Assembly: GCA_902806565.1 (NCBI GenBank)
Contig: CADCXA010000053.1
Location: forward strand, 372,001 to 436,000
Length of the DNA: 64,000 bases
DNA from: Hypoxylon rubiginosum
Taxonomy: Eukaryota; Ascomycota; Sordariomycetes; Xylariales; Hypoxylaceae
Direction of reading: 5' to 3'
Shown here: positions 10,376 through 22,700 of the stretch, one piece after another
Layout: the number at the start of each line of letters is the position of its first letter
Position numbering within the stretch: position 1 is the stretch's first letter
Program-made: the position numbers and the translations under genes
Notes under the pieces: model-generated
Told to the model about the DNA's origin: nothing
Database searches by the model: none
The model's input: only the letters and a program-made list of their open reading frames with translations

Positions 10376-11182
10376 TTAAGCCTTCCACTCGTCTCTACCG
10401 AGTCTGACGATGTCGGCCTGTTCCAGGATCCAGTACTTGCTAGGGGCCTTGCCCTCGGCCGCGAGGGTGGCCGCGTGAACGGCGGCGCGCCCGATGACCT
10501 CTGCTTCCTGGCCGAACTTGTCCTGCCACCCCTGACCGAACCGGCTGAGGCTGCGCACCAGGCCCGTCAGCAAGGGGCCGCCCTGGTGCGGGACCTCACG
10601 GTGGCCGAGGATCATGCCCGGACGAAGGATGATGGCCTGGTCGAAGGCGAGCGTCTTGATCGAGTCCTCGACGCCGACCTTCATCTTGGAGTATGGCAGG
10701 CTACCGGTGCCGAAGCCTCTGGTACCGCCCGACGATACGAAGACGAAGGTCTCGACGCCCGCGGCGCGCGCGGTTTCGGCGAGCTCGATGTTCACTGTAC
10801 GTGTTGGCAAGGCCTAATTAGTCTCTCTCTTTGTGTGTATGTATGTGTGTCGCGTGCACGTCGCAGAGGTGAAGCTGTTTTGGAATATGGGCAACTCACA
10901 GTCATGGTCGATCTTCCACTGGTTGGCGATTCCGCCGGCCGCCGCGCGCGTGGTCCCTAGGGCGGAAAATACTACTGATGGCGGGGGTGCGATGGACGAG
11001 AGGTTGGATGACCACTTTCCTGTGTCGGCCTCGACGGTGGCAGCCAATTTGGGCGACTCTGGTTTGGGCGCTCGGCGAGAGATGGTATAGACAGTCTTGA
11101 AGGCATCGAGACTAAGTGTTGTCAATAGTATGAAGTTTCCAACGAGACCGGTGCTCCCTATGATGGCAGCTGTTGAGGCCAT
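10376..11182 (-). CDS. fmp52: FMP52-like NAD(P)-binding Rossmann protein
   Basis: Exons are 11182-10900 and 10794-10376. The intron is 105 bp (donor GTGAGT, acceptor GTACAG) and contains a TG/TATG microsatellite. The joined frame reads KIDHDLNIELAETARAAG. The product is 233 aa, the usual size of Fmp52. The N-terminus AAIIGSTGLVGNFIL is the dinucleotide-binding glycine motif. SRRAPKPE follows, then FSALGTTRAAAGG, then VFVSSGGTRG and PYSKMK near the middle, where extended SDRs place Ser and Tyr-x3-Lys. This pattern matches fungal Fmp52 (yeast homologue found with mitochondria) and the HTATIP2/TIP30 group. The biochemical reaction is not established; localisation is inferred from the family. Confidence 0.85.
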
Positions 11183-11782
11183 GACTGACTACTTCGTTTT
11201 TTTCTTCTTCTTGTGCTGGTAGCTCGAGACGATTTAGTTGAGGATGAATTACGAGTTACGGCGGGCTCGGGAGGGTTTAAAAGCTACCCTTTTCAAAGTT
11301 CCAGGCAACCCGACAGGCGTAATGTCGGCCTCTTTCAATTCGTTAGTGGTCGGCCCATCAATCACACCGTTAGTCCTATCTTTAATCGCCATGTCAACAG
11401 GCATCATGCCATGACGCAATTAAATAGAACAAACACGCTCACATTAAGTCGTCTATGCTTTTAAGCCCTAGATTGGATTGGATTTATCATGCTTATATTT
11501 AAGCGAGGTTTTGCTACATATCTAGGTACCTAGGTATATGAAATCCTTCTATATCTACATGAATTTCCGGTTAAGAGACTACCTAAATATTAGGTGCTTG
11601 TCTCGGTTTCCGAACCGCCGAAGCTTTTGCCTTTACTTCTAGTTCTTCAAGGCCGGGTACATCACTGCATCAATGACTTGAGCTCTTGTTCATCCAAGAC
11701 AATTATTGACTCGAAACGGCATTAGCGATAAGCTTGGCACAGTGTAGCTTACGAGCTTAGATTCTCCTTCCAAGTTCCAGGT
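11183..11782. other. Intergenic spacer
   Basis: Noncoding sequence between the FMP52-like gene and the MFS gene. It contains the motif TCTAGGTACCTAGGTA at 11521-11536. No gene or RNA was recognised. Confidence 0.4.
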
Positions 11783-13684
11783 TCAGTCTTCCCCTTGAAT
11801 CGATCGGCGTGGACTTCTACTCCGGAGTCTTTGGCTCCCTCCTGGGAGCTGAAGATTGACAATGTTAGGTCCCGACTTCTCGGGCTGTATATCTTCGCTG
11901 CCGCTATCAGTGTCAGCTAGACTCTGGAGCTCCATCTCTTCGTCTGCGACGCGTCTTGCAGATTGTCCATTTGGCAAGTCGGTCGGCTTCTCGTGCTCGT
12001 GAAGTTTCATGTTTACAAACATGGCGTAGAGTCCAAAATCGTACGACAGGCGACAACTGCCTGCTACGACATATGCGATCCAAAATCGATCACTTGCAGC
12101 CAGGATACCAGTAACTGAGGGACCTGTCATAGCTGCCAGCGTCCTAACCGTGGCCGTAATACCCATAACCGCCGTTCGCTCCTCGGGTTTGACCACGGCT
12201 GCGATGAAGGCCGCCCGTGGTGCCTGATCCATATTATTCAGGCCTGCGCGGACGAGCAAGAGCCCCGCCGTCAGCCAAAGCTGAGAAGGGAGCGGGAATA
12301 TCAACACTGCTGCCGAAGATGGCGTGTGCGTAAACACCATAGTGTTAATCAAGCCGATCTTTCGCGCCAGGGGACCAGCAAACGAAGCCGAAACCGCCCC
12401 AAGCAAGTAGCTAAACGAGGTGATGTCGCCTAGGGTCGACTTGGAGGGATGGAATTTCTCGTCCATATAATAGTTCGTAAGAGAGTATGGCACCATTCCG
12501 TCGGCTATGGAGTCAACGGCAAGCAGAAACCACAACTTATACATAACCGAACGAGTTGGTGCCGAGATCTGAGCAAGTCGATCGAAGAGCCACCTCGGGA
12601 TTCGCATAAACCAGTTTCCTGATGCTTCAGGGACGCTGACTACCTCGGGAGGCTCTACGCGACTCTCCGTACTGGCGTTTATGTTGTTCACATTTTCCTC
12701 TTGCGGGAGCTCCATGTAGGTTTCCTTCGACGAAGGCAGCTCGCACGAATCTGTCAGTAGCAGCACCAGTCCCAGATTAACTAGACCCATTACAGCGTAT
12801 ATCCAGAAAAGAGCATGGTACGAATCAGTCTCGGACCAATTGTCCTTGCTTTGTAGGAAGCGGAGAACTCTTCCTGACAATTCACTCCCTAGAGATGACC
12901 CAAACAGGGCCGTTGTGACATACCAAGCTAACACATCGGCTCTTGTTGCTGGAGTAGTGAGCTGTGACAGCATCGACCTAGATATCTGTCAGTTATATGC
13001 GACGCCTTTTCGAGGACCTAACTAACTCCTGCACGTATGAAAACATGTCGCGTTAGCATTTTTCCTTTAGTACTTAAGAATCCTCGAGTACGCCCGAGGT
13101 GAACAATTTCCCGAAGCTTCTTGACGTATTTATGCTAAAATAGACATGGAAATGAGGTTCGGGAACATGGGGTTCAAAATGGAAACACGACATATTTTCG
13201 TACATACTTCGATGGAGCGAAAAGGACCAAAGTCGCTCCCGGTGATACTAATAACACCAGCAATAGCAGCAAGTAATAAAATCCAGTAATTTTCAAAGAC
13301 GGCGAAGATGATGCCGCTCAACATCATGAGTACAGAGCCGCCAGCCAAGACTTTTCGCCTTCCGATGCGGTCTGCGACGAGGGTAACGAAAGTGCCGAGG
13401 ACGACGTCCCCCATCAACGTTAGTGTCATGAAGAGCCCGATCTGGTGGTCCGATATCCCCAGGGAAGAGAAGAAGATGGCTACGGGATCTCGTCAAAATC
13501 TCGGAATTCTTCTGTGCCAATAAACGAAAAGCATACCTAAAATCAAGGCATTGGTTCCGAAAGCGAACATGCGGCAAGTCCGCGCCAATATAATGAGGTA
13601 GGCATTCCGGCCGGTCTCGTGGATGGCTGCGATTCCAAATTCGCGGTAGAACCACCTGAGGCCCTTTATGATTCTTTCGGACAT
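11783..13684 (-). CDS. Major facilitator superfamily transporter (one exon junction out of phase)
   Basis: Exon 1 starts at the ATG at 13684 (MSERIIKGLRWFYREFG) and ends at 13537. Intron 1 (13480-13536) has donor GTATGC and acceptor CGTAG and restores ALILAIFFSSLGIS. Exon 2 is 13479-13208 and includes the MFS loop signature ADRIGRRKVL and SDFGPFRSIE. Exon 3 is 12977-11783 with SMLSQLTTPATRADVLAWYV, a long polar central loop, a second six-helix bundle and an acidic/Arg-rich tail. The family is MFS; the substrate is unknown. Oddity: with donor GTATGT at 13207 and the CTAG acceptor at 12978 the reading frame shifts, and no other canonical pair fixes it. Either two bases are missing at the exon 2 end or splicing differs from my reading. 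The gene may be a recent pseudogene. Confidence 0.7.
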
Positions 13685-14605
13685 CTAGAACAAGCTGTCT
13701 CAAGATGATACCGAACCCTACTAATTCGCTCGATTGTATGAATATTGGATCGGTTTTTCAAAGGTCAAGTACGAGTTCAACAACAAAAGGAGCGGTATAG
13801 CCCCGGCTGGGCAAGGAATCACGGGGTAGGCGACCGACCTCGGCGTTGCGCCATTACTATCCCGGATACGTCACATTCCTAGCGGAGCAGACGGGACCCG
13901 CTAGGTCACATTTACTCCGTATCTGCATAAACTGCAACTCCTTTTTCCTATTATCCCCGACGACCAAACGTCTTCGACTCTACCAGGTATGCCACGATGC
14001 AAAACCAAGCGGCGCGGGTACCGACGACATTGCTGCGCGAGGAGCTCTCGGCCCAAGTATTCCGTACACTGCAGTACGCTGCTGAAGGCACCAGCTACAG
14101 GACCAGACACTCACCTTTGTGTTCTCGTTATCCGGGCCTAATCCACAGTGCTAAGTAAGGATGTATCAAATGAAAAGCCACGACCACTAATTGGTACCGG
14201 ATGATAGATATAGATTTAGTCATACGGCTTTAGCCATACTTGCGCCGGTTGAAGTCTCGACCGATCGTGTAGAACTTGGTCATGATGGCGCGCGCCTGTC
14301 TGCTCTCACAGTTCATATTTTACGATGTCTCCTTTAGTCGCTACAGTGCAGCGGCGAGGCGAGGAAATACACAGGCCTGTCCCCTCTGCATACCTAGCCA
14401 TCTCCTCAGCTGTTATCGAGCAGCTACCTGTAAGTTGATAGGCCTAAAAGATGAGGAGTACATGCATACCTAGGTACCTACCTGGTATTTATCATTAGTA
14501 GCTGAGGAGATTTCCGAGTCTGCGATCATACTTTTTGAAGGACCTGATCCGCTCTTCACACCGAGGTATTTGTGAGCCACCTTATTGTCGCGATAAAGAG
14601 CAACA
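13685..14605. other. Intergenic region between the MFS gene and the NLR-like gene
   Basis: Short frames on both strands (about 13846-14110) lack convincing protein features. A CATACCTAGGTACCTACCTGG motif sits at 14464-14484. This would hold the promoters of the two divergent genes. Confidence 0.4.
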
Positions 14606-14754
14606 ATGGCACGACGATCCATTCCAATCCGCAAAGAAGTCGCAGCTAGTTCCTCTAGTAGTGAAGCTTCACATAGCCGATATGTCATCAGACAAGATCC
14701 GGTACCTGCAACCAGTTTGACGGTTCTTGTTCAACCGAAGGAACCATCCGTAGA

Positions 14755-14808
14755 GTAAGCATTCCCATGTATACTCGTGCTGGTCTGGTTGCCTTCTTAC
14801 GAAACTAG
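14755..14808 (+). other. Intron 1 of the NLR-like gene
   Basis: 54 bp, GTAAGC at the 5' end, TTCTTAC eight bases before the CTAG 3' end. Removal fuses the Ser-rich leader to the hydrolase domain in frame (phase 2). Confidence 0.75.
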
Positions 14809-15016
14809 CATTGTGTTTATTCATGGCTTCACTGGTCATCCAGAGAGGACCTGGACACATAAAAAGGGAGATCTGACGAGACACGCCGAAAGCAATGGCG
14901 ACGACGATGACGAACACCCCTCTATATTCCGAAAATTTAATCCCTTCCTCAAGCCGGCGACCCCCAATCCGGTATTCTGGCCAAGAGACATCCTCCCCGA
15001 AAGTGCCCCAGACGCA

Positions 15017-15019
15017 TGA
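15017..15019 (+). other. In-frame TGA stop in the hydrolase domain
   Basis: The frame upstream (from 14809) and downstream (through 15071) is identical, and homologous domains are remembered to read DARILTYGYD here. The sequence reads GAC GCA TGA ATC CTT ACG, so one C-to-T change of CGA explains it. No intron signals surround it. Confidence 0.8.
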
Positions 15020-16219
15020 ATCCTTACGTACGGATACGATACACATATCGGGCATTGGCTCGGTCCTGCTATGAGCAAGAGCACAGTATATGACATAGCT
15101 TGGAATTTCCTAGTTGCTCTAGAAGCAACCCGCCGTGCAGAGCCAATTAGGCCGCTTCTTTTCGTTGTCCATAGTCTAGGTGGTATTGTCGTCAAAGAAA
15201 TGCTGCGACGGTCGAGTGGCTGTCACGTCGAGCGAAGCCACCTACGCAACATCTTTGAATCCACAGAAGGAATCATATTTTTCGGCACTCCGCATGGGGG
15301 CGCTGATCCTCGTAGATTCATCCAGCGCGTTGCTGAGTCCGTCTTTAAGGCAGCGGGTTTCTCTGCAAACAACAAGGTCGTAGACTCGCTACTCCCCTCC
15401 TCAGAGCGGCTGCGCGAATTAAGAGAAGACTTTGGACCCATGGCTTGCCGGCAAGGCTGGATTATTCATTCGTTTCAGGAGCAAATCGGCGTCCGGTCTC
15501 TAGGTTGGCGCAAAGTGGTGGAGGATGTGTCGTCTTGCCTAAATCTCCAGGCCGTCGAGACTACAGAGCATATTGGACGAAACCACATGAACATGTGTCG
15601 GTTTTCAGGTCCTGAAGATGTCGAGTATGTGAAATTCACTGCCGCTCTAGATCGAATTCTGAGAGGTCGGGGCAAAAGGCCCGGGGCAGAGAGTGTTCCA
15701 CCTTCAACGGAACTCAAGAAGCAAGAGCTCTTAATCAAGAGACAAGCGCTCTTAGAATCCCTAAGATTCGACCAGATTGACGCACGCCAGATGAATATCA
15801 AGACCGCCCATGTAGATACTTGCAGGTGGCTTCTCGAGAACGCGGAATATTTGAAGTGGCTGGATGTCGATAGACGCGACGATCATGGTGGTTTACTCTG
15901 GCTTAAAGGGAAACCGGGCACCGGTAAATCTACTCTCACTAAATTCGCGCTTTCCAACGCCCGCAAGATGATCAACGATAGGATTACTCTGTCTTTCTTC
16001 TTTAATGCGCTAGGGGATTACCTCGAAAGAACCACCCTCGGACTCTACCGGTCTATCCTTTTACAGCTTCTTGAAACGAAACCGACGCTCCAGGATATTC
16101 TTGACAGCCGCAGATTATCCACAACGAACACCGGTTATCAGTGGAGTGTAGAATTACTGAAGGAAATTTTTGAACACGCGATCCAGCTGCTAAGTCGGCA
16201 GTCTGTGTTGTGCTTCATT

Positions 16220-16224
16220 GACGC
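16220..16224. repeat. Target-site duplication, left copy (GACGC)
   Basis: GACGC ends the uninterrupted NLR frame (codon GAC followed by GC) and recurs at 44899-44903, where the NLR frame resumes as GAC GCC CTG GAC GAA TGC. Only five bases match: the next base differs (G left, C right). Deleting the element and one copy gives an intact Walker B reading FIDALDEC. Confidence 0.85.
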
Positions 16225-16410
16225 GACCGTTGGCGGTTTATAAAAAACCGCCAAAGTGATAAAAGTGCCAAGTCCGCCAAATCCGCCAAACCTGCCAAAC
16301 CTGCAAAATGAGTTAAAACTATAATATATATAACTCCCATATTATATAAATACATTAGGTTCTTAATAAATTAATATACTTTATTAATTTAAATTATAAA
16401 AAATATATAA
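16225..16410 (+). repeat. Left terminal inverted repeat of the element
   Basis: About 186 bp that match the reverse complement of 44713-44898. The outer 22 bp is poorly matched but of equal length in both arms. From ACCGCCAAAGTGA inward about 11 differences occur in about 164 positions, and all but one are C/T or G/A transitions. The outer part holds four 9-bp units at 16273-16308 (TCCGCCAAA, TCCGCCAAA, CCTGCCAAA, CCTGCAAAA), plausible binding sites for the mobility protein. The inner part (from about 16310) is already A/T-rich. Confidence 0.85.
16230..16254. repeat. Perfect hairpin at the left tip of the element
   Basis: TTGGCGGTTT, then a five-base spacer (ATAAA), then AAACCGCCAA: ten-base arms, perfectly complementary. 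The right tip lacks this hairpin. Instead it has a ten-base palindrome GTAAATTTAC at 44882-44891. Confidence 0.85.
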
Positions 16411-16493
16411 ATTAATAATAATATATAAAATATAATAAAAAAATTAAAATAAAAATTATTAATTATAATAATAATTTAATTATAATATATTTT

Positions 16494-16757
16494 TAATTTA
16501 ATAATAACTTAGTAATAATTTATTAATAATTAAATAATAACTTAATAATAATTAAATAATAATTTAATAATAACTAAATAATAACTTAATAATAATTTAA
16601 TAATTATTTAATAATAATTTAATAATAATTTAATAATAATTTAATAATAATTTAATAATAATTTAATAATAATTTAATAATAACTTAATAATAATTTAAT
16701 AATAATTTAATAATAGTTTAATAATATTTTAACTATAACTTAATAATAATTAAATAA
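16494..16757. repeat. Left subterminal array of an 11-bp A/T unit (TTTAATAATAA)
   Basis: TTT triplets recur every 11 bases through 16610-16700 (consensus TTTAATAATAA, variants ending AAC or AAT); flanking units are less regular. It lies just inside the left TIR. The same unit, in the same orientation on the plus strand, forms the array near the right TIR. Confidence 0.8.
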
Positions 16758-19700
16758 TTATTATATTATAAAAAAAGTAAATAAATATATATTTTTTTAA
16801 TATTAATTAATATATTTATAAATTATATATTAAATTTTTTTTATTTTATAAATTATTATTATAATTTTAACAATTAATTAAAACCTTAATTATATTATAC
16901 TTTTTAATTTTATTTTTTATTATTTTATTTTATTATTTTTTATTTAATTATAATATAATTAATATTAAAAATTTATATAAAATAAATTTTATTTAATAAT
17001 ATTAATTATTAAACTTTTTATTTAATTTTAATAAAAATCTTTTAATTTTATAAAAAATCTTTTATTTATATATATAAATATAATTAACGTAAAATTAAAT
17101 ATAATAAAAAAAAAAATAAAAAACTTAAAAAATATAACTTAAAATATAGTTTTATATATAATTAAATACTTAAAATTAACTTTAAAAAAAAAAATAAAAC
17201 TATAAAATATTTATATATTAAAAATGTAACTAAATAATTTTCAGTTAAATATAATTATAAAAATTTATTACTTATTATTAAAATTTTTATAAAATTAATT
17301 AATTTATAATTTCTTTTTATTTATAAAAAAAACTTATAAAAAAATATAATAATTTTAATTTAAAATAACACATTAAAAATATTATAAATAGTTATATATA
17401 AGTTATAAAATAAATATAATTTATATTTATAAATAGTTATTAAAATTTATTATTTAATTTTTAGCTTTTATTAATTTATAAAAAAAACTTATAAAAAAAC
17501 TTAGTTATTTTAAAATTAAAATATAAAAGCCACGGTTTTATATATTAGTTTATATATATTTAATATTTAATTATTTAATTAATTTATAATTATTTAACCT
17601 TTAAATATCTTTTTATATAAATAAATTAAATTAAATAAGCTTTTTTATATTAAGTTTTTATTATTATAACCTTAAAAAAAATTATTTAAATAAAAACAAA
17701 TACTTTTTATAACTATTAAAATTATAAAAAAAAAAATATAATTAAGAAAAACTAAATATTAAATAATTACTTATAATTATTATAATTTATAATTATATAA
17801 TTTTAAAATATATATTTTAATAAAAATAAATAATAAATGTTAATTTATATATATAACTATAAAATAATATATTTATATTTATATATATATATATAAAAAA
17901 AAACTACTTTTATTTTTTATTTTTATATATTTTTATTTTTATTTTTTTTTCTTTTTCTTTTTTTAATTATTATATTTTTTTATTTTTCTTTTTATTTATT
18001 TTTTTTTTATCTTTTATTATCTACCTACTTTATTTTTTTTTAAATCTTTTTTTTTTCTTACTTTTATTATAATTTAATTAAATATATTTATTATAAAATA
18101 TCTTACTTATTATATAAATAAACCTTTTAAAAATTTTAAGGTTTTAAATAATATATATTAAAACTAAAAATTTTTTTTTTTTTATTATAAATATTATTAT
18201 ATATATAATTAATATAATAATATACTTTTTTTTTAGTAACTTATTTTATAAAATAAAAATATACCTTTATATTATAATTTCTTTTTAAATAAATTTAATA
18301 AAATCTACTAATTATATTAATAAATAAAATCTATTAAAAACTTTAAAATATTTAATCCTTAAAAAAATATATATTATTTTTATTACTAAACTAAAAATAA
18401 TAATAATAAAAAGAACTTAATTAAATATTAAAAAACTAAGTTAAAACGCTTGTTAAATTTTTTTAAAATAATAAAAATACTATTTTATAAAAAAGTATTA
18501 ATATTATATTAAAAGTTATTAAATTAAATAATTTAATACTTTTAATTTATTTATTAAAACTTAAATTAAAACTTAAATAATAATACTTAATATATATTAT
18601 TTAATATAAATAATCATTTTATTTAATTATAATTTTAATTAATATTAAATGTTATTAACTTATAATAAATAACATATATTATTTTAAAAATCTTTTTAAA
18701 AGATCTTTTAATTTTTTTCTTATTAAAACCAACCTTATTTTAACTATTTTATTTATTAAAAACACATTTTTTTTAAAAAAAAACTAAACCTTTTTTTTAA
18801 TATAAAATTTAAATAAATTATAAAAACTTACCTTTTTTTAGTAAAAATTATTTCTGTAATTAATATTATTTTTTGAAACTTACGATTTAATAAATTTAAT
18901 TTTAATATTTATTAATTATAATTTAATAACTAGTAAACTTAAATTTATATTATTTTTTTTATTTACTTACATTTTATAAAAAAAAATTTTTTTTAAAACT
19001 AAAAACTATTATTAATTTAATTAAAAACTTTAAAACGTTTAGCTTAATATTAGATTTTATATAAATTTTAACTTTTTTACTAATAATATAAACTAAGGTA
19101 AAATAAAAGTAAAATAAAAAATAAAATAAAAATAAAATAAAAAATAAAATAAAAAATATTTATATTTTATTTTTATATCTTAGTTTAATTATAATTAATT
19201 ATTTCTTATAAAATCAAAAAAAAAAATACTAATAATATTTTTTTAATATTTATTTAAATATATATTTATATAATTAATTATAATATACCTTTTTTTTTTA
19301 ATTAACTTTTTATTTTATTTATTTCTTTTATAATAAAATATATTATTATAATATATTTTAAAAATATTAATTAAAAAAATATAAATTATATTTCTTTTTA
19401 TTTATTAAACTTTTTTATTTTTTATTTAATCTTTTTATTTATTATTTTATTTCTAAAAAATTTTATATATCTTTTTTAATTTTAATTATTTTTTTTATAA
19501 TTAATTAATATATATTATTATATTTTAATATTTATATAAGCCTTATTAAAATTTATTATTAGTTAAAACTAACCTTTTATTATTATATATTATTTATTTT
19601 TATAATAATCTTATTAAATAAATATACGTAACTTTATTAAAACTTATATAAAATATAAAAAAATTTATAAATAATCTAAAATAATTCTTAATTCTTATAT

Positions 19701-22700
19701 AAATAAATTTAATTATATATATTAATTATATTATTTTTTAAAACGCCACTAGCTTTTAAAAACAAATTAATTTAAATATATTTTATTAATTTAAATATAT
19801 TTAAAAATTTAAAACCAATATAAATAAAAAACCTAATTAATAGTTATTAAAATTTAATAATTTTTTTTAATTATTTTTAACTTTAAATTAATAACCTTTA
19901 TATTTTTTTTATAAAATATAACTAAATTTTATTAAACATTATAAAATTTAATTATATAATAATAAATTATTATAAATTAATATCTATAATATTAATACTA
20001 TAAATAAGTAATATAACTTTTATAATATATTTTATTAATTTAATAACACTTTTTGCTAATAATTTAACTTATTTTTATATTTTAAAAAAAAAAAACTTAT
20101 TTTATATTTAATTATTAATATTTAAAATAATAATAAATATTTAATTTATAATAATTTCTAACCTTTTTAACTTTTTTTTAAAAAAAATAACAATAAGTTT
20201 TTATTTTATTATAAGTTTAATATCTTTATTAAATATTAATAGTAAAATATTATAAATTAATATTAATATAAAAATAACTATAAACATGTTATTTATTTTT
20301 AATTATTTTATAATAGTTATTATAAAAGTTAAATACCATTATTTAAATTTAAATTCTTATTATATATTTAATTAATAAAAATATCTTTTTTTATTATTAT
20401 TATAATAATAATTAACATATATATTATTTAAATATTAAAATAAAATAACATAATATTAAAATATATTATTTTTTATTTAACATTAAATATAACTTTATTT
20501 TAAAAATAAAACATTACTATATATTTATATATAAACAGTTAAAAATAATCAAAATTTTAATTAACTTAAAAAACCTTTTTTAATTTATTTTTATAATTAA
20601 TAATTAACGTTATATTTAGTTTAATTTCTTTAAAGTAATAACCTTAACTTATATATTATATATTTAAAATAATAATTTATTTTAAAGAAATTTATTAAAT
20701 TATTAATAAAATTTATATATTAAAATATAAAACTTTAAATATATTTTTATTTATTATTATTTAAATAATAATAATATTAATTTCTATATTTTTAATTTTA
20801 ATTAAAACTTATTATATAAACTTGTTTAATTTTATATTATTTATTAATAAAAACTAATTATTATATTTATTAACATATAAAATATATTAAAATAAATAAA
20901 ATAAAGTTAAAAAATAATTTATTTATATTTAATTTAAAATTATAAAAAGATTTTAATTAAGTTTAAAAAAGTTAAAATAAGTTATATTAAATACTGGTTA
21001 ACTATATAAATTAAAGTTAATATATTTATTATTATTATTATTATTAATTTTATTTTTATTTATTAGTTTTTATAGTTATTTTTTTAATTTAATAATAGTA
21101 ATTATTATAATAAGAATTTAATAAATAGATTATATTTATAATAAAAAGCTAAAGAAAATAAAACTAAAAAAGTTTTTAAAAACTAAAAAACTTATTAAAA
21201 CTAAAAGATTTTTTTTAAAATTTAAAAAAAGTGAAAAGCTTTTTAATATTATATAGGAAAAGTTAATAAATTTAAATTAATTAAAAATTAATATTGGTTA
21301 AGTTATATATTAATACCGTTTAAAAAGAAAAAAAAAAAAACATTTAAATATTATATAAAATTAAATATATATTATACTTAAAAAATTATAAAATGTAAAA
21401 AAGTTAAGGAAAAAATGTAAGTAAATTTAAAAAAACTATATAATTTTTAAAAATAAATATAAACGTACTTTTAACACTTTTTACTATTTATAAGAAACAT
21501 TAAAAATACGCTTATATTTTTTAGTAAAAAATTACCGTAATATAATTTAAAAATAATATTTAATAAATTATTTAATTTTTATTTAATATTATAAATATTA
21601 AAACCACTTATATAAGTATTTTACACTTTTACTAGATATTAATTTTTGGTAAATATTATATTTATTATAACTTTAATTTCGGAATTATTTTTAGTTTATA
21701 ATATTAAGGCCTTTTTTTTTTTTATAATAAATTTATTTTATATTTTATATAAGTTTTTACTAAACTTTTATTTTAAAAAATTTATATAGTTAGTAAATAT
21801 TATTAATATTAAAATTACTAGATTAAAGTTTAATTAATTTAATTTTATTATAAAACTAATAATTAATATTAAATATTTTAGTTATTTTAAATATATAAAA
21901 CCATTTTTATTTTTCCTTGTTTTAAATTATAATAATATTAACTATAATTTTATAATATATATTTATTATATTATAATTAAAAATATTTAGTTTTATAATA
22001 ATATATTTAATAAAAATATTTTATATTTTTTATATTTTAAAAACCTTTAAAATATTAATTTTATTTTAATTATTATATTATTAATAACTAGTAATACTAT
22101 TATTTAAAAAACTTGTTATTTTTATATTCTTAATTATATAAGTTTATTTTTATACTTATTTTATATTTCCAGGTTTTAATTATAATAAATTTAAAGTTAT
22201 ATATTATAATATTTTTTTTTAACAACTAGTAATTTCCTTATATTTTTAATACTTTTTTATTATATCTTATTATACCTTTAAATAATATTTTTATTAACCC
22301 TTTTAATATATTAATAAAAACCATTTTAACACTTTTTTTTTTTACCGCTTAATAAACTGTTATTATATTTATATTTATTTTTTTATTAACTAATTTAACT
22401 AATTATATAACTGTTATTAACCGTAATAAAACCTACTAGGTTATATAATATAATATAAGAATAAAAATAATATATTTAATATTAAAAAAAACTAAGTTAT
22501 AGTTTAATATTAATTATATAAAATAATATATAAAAATATTAAATAATAATAAACTTATTAATAACTTAAATAATATATTTCTTTTTTATAATAATATTTA
22601 TTATATACTTAATTATAAAAAACTTATTATTATTCTAAAAAAACTAAATAATTAATATATTTTTATTTTTAAAATTATTAAGTTAAATGTAAAATATTTA

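Larger units (their letters stand above)
14606..16224 (+). pseudogene. N-terminal half of a hydrolase-NACHT-ankyrin (NLR-type) gene, broken
   Basis: The ATG at 14606 opens MARRSIPIRKEVAASSSSS. Exon 1 is 14606-14754. A 54-bp intron follows (GTAAGC donor, CTTAC branch, CTAG acceptor), giving EPSVDIVFIHGFTGHPERTW, the start of an alpha/beta-hydrolase (DUF676-like) domain. Codon 120 is TGA (15017-15019) in PDA-stop-ILTYGYD, where Arg (CGA) is expected: a nonsense mutation. Downstream the frame continues: hydrolase nucleophile elbow VVHSLGGIVV (Ser about 172), FFGTPHGG, then the NACHT P-loop GKPGTGKST at about 417-425. At codon 521, inside Walker B (CFIDA), the giant element begins, adding TVGGL and a TAA at 16241. 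Proteins of this architecture act in fungal non-self recognition and programmed cell death (family knowledge). The other half lies at 44899-46677. Confidence 0.88.

Noticed and set aside
13846..14110. Overlapping small frames on both strands
   Set aside because: No conserved-looking motif, splice partners or length to support a gene.
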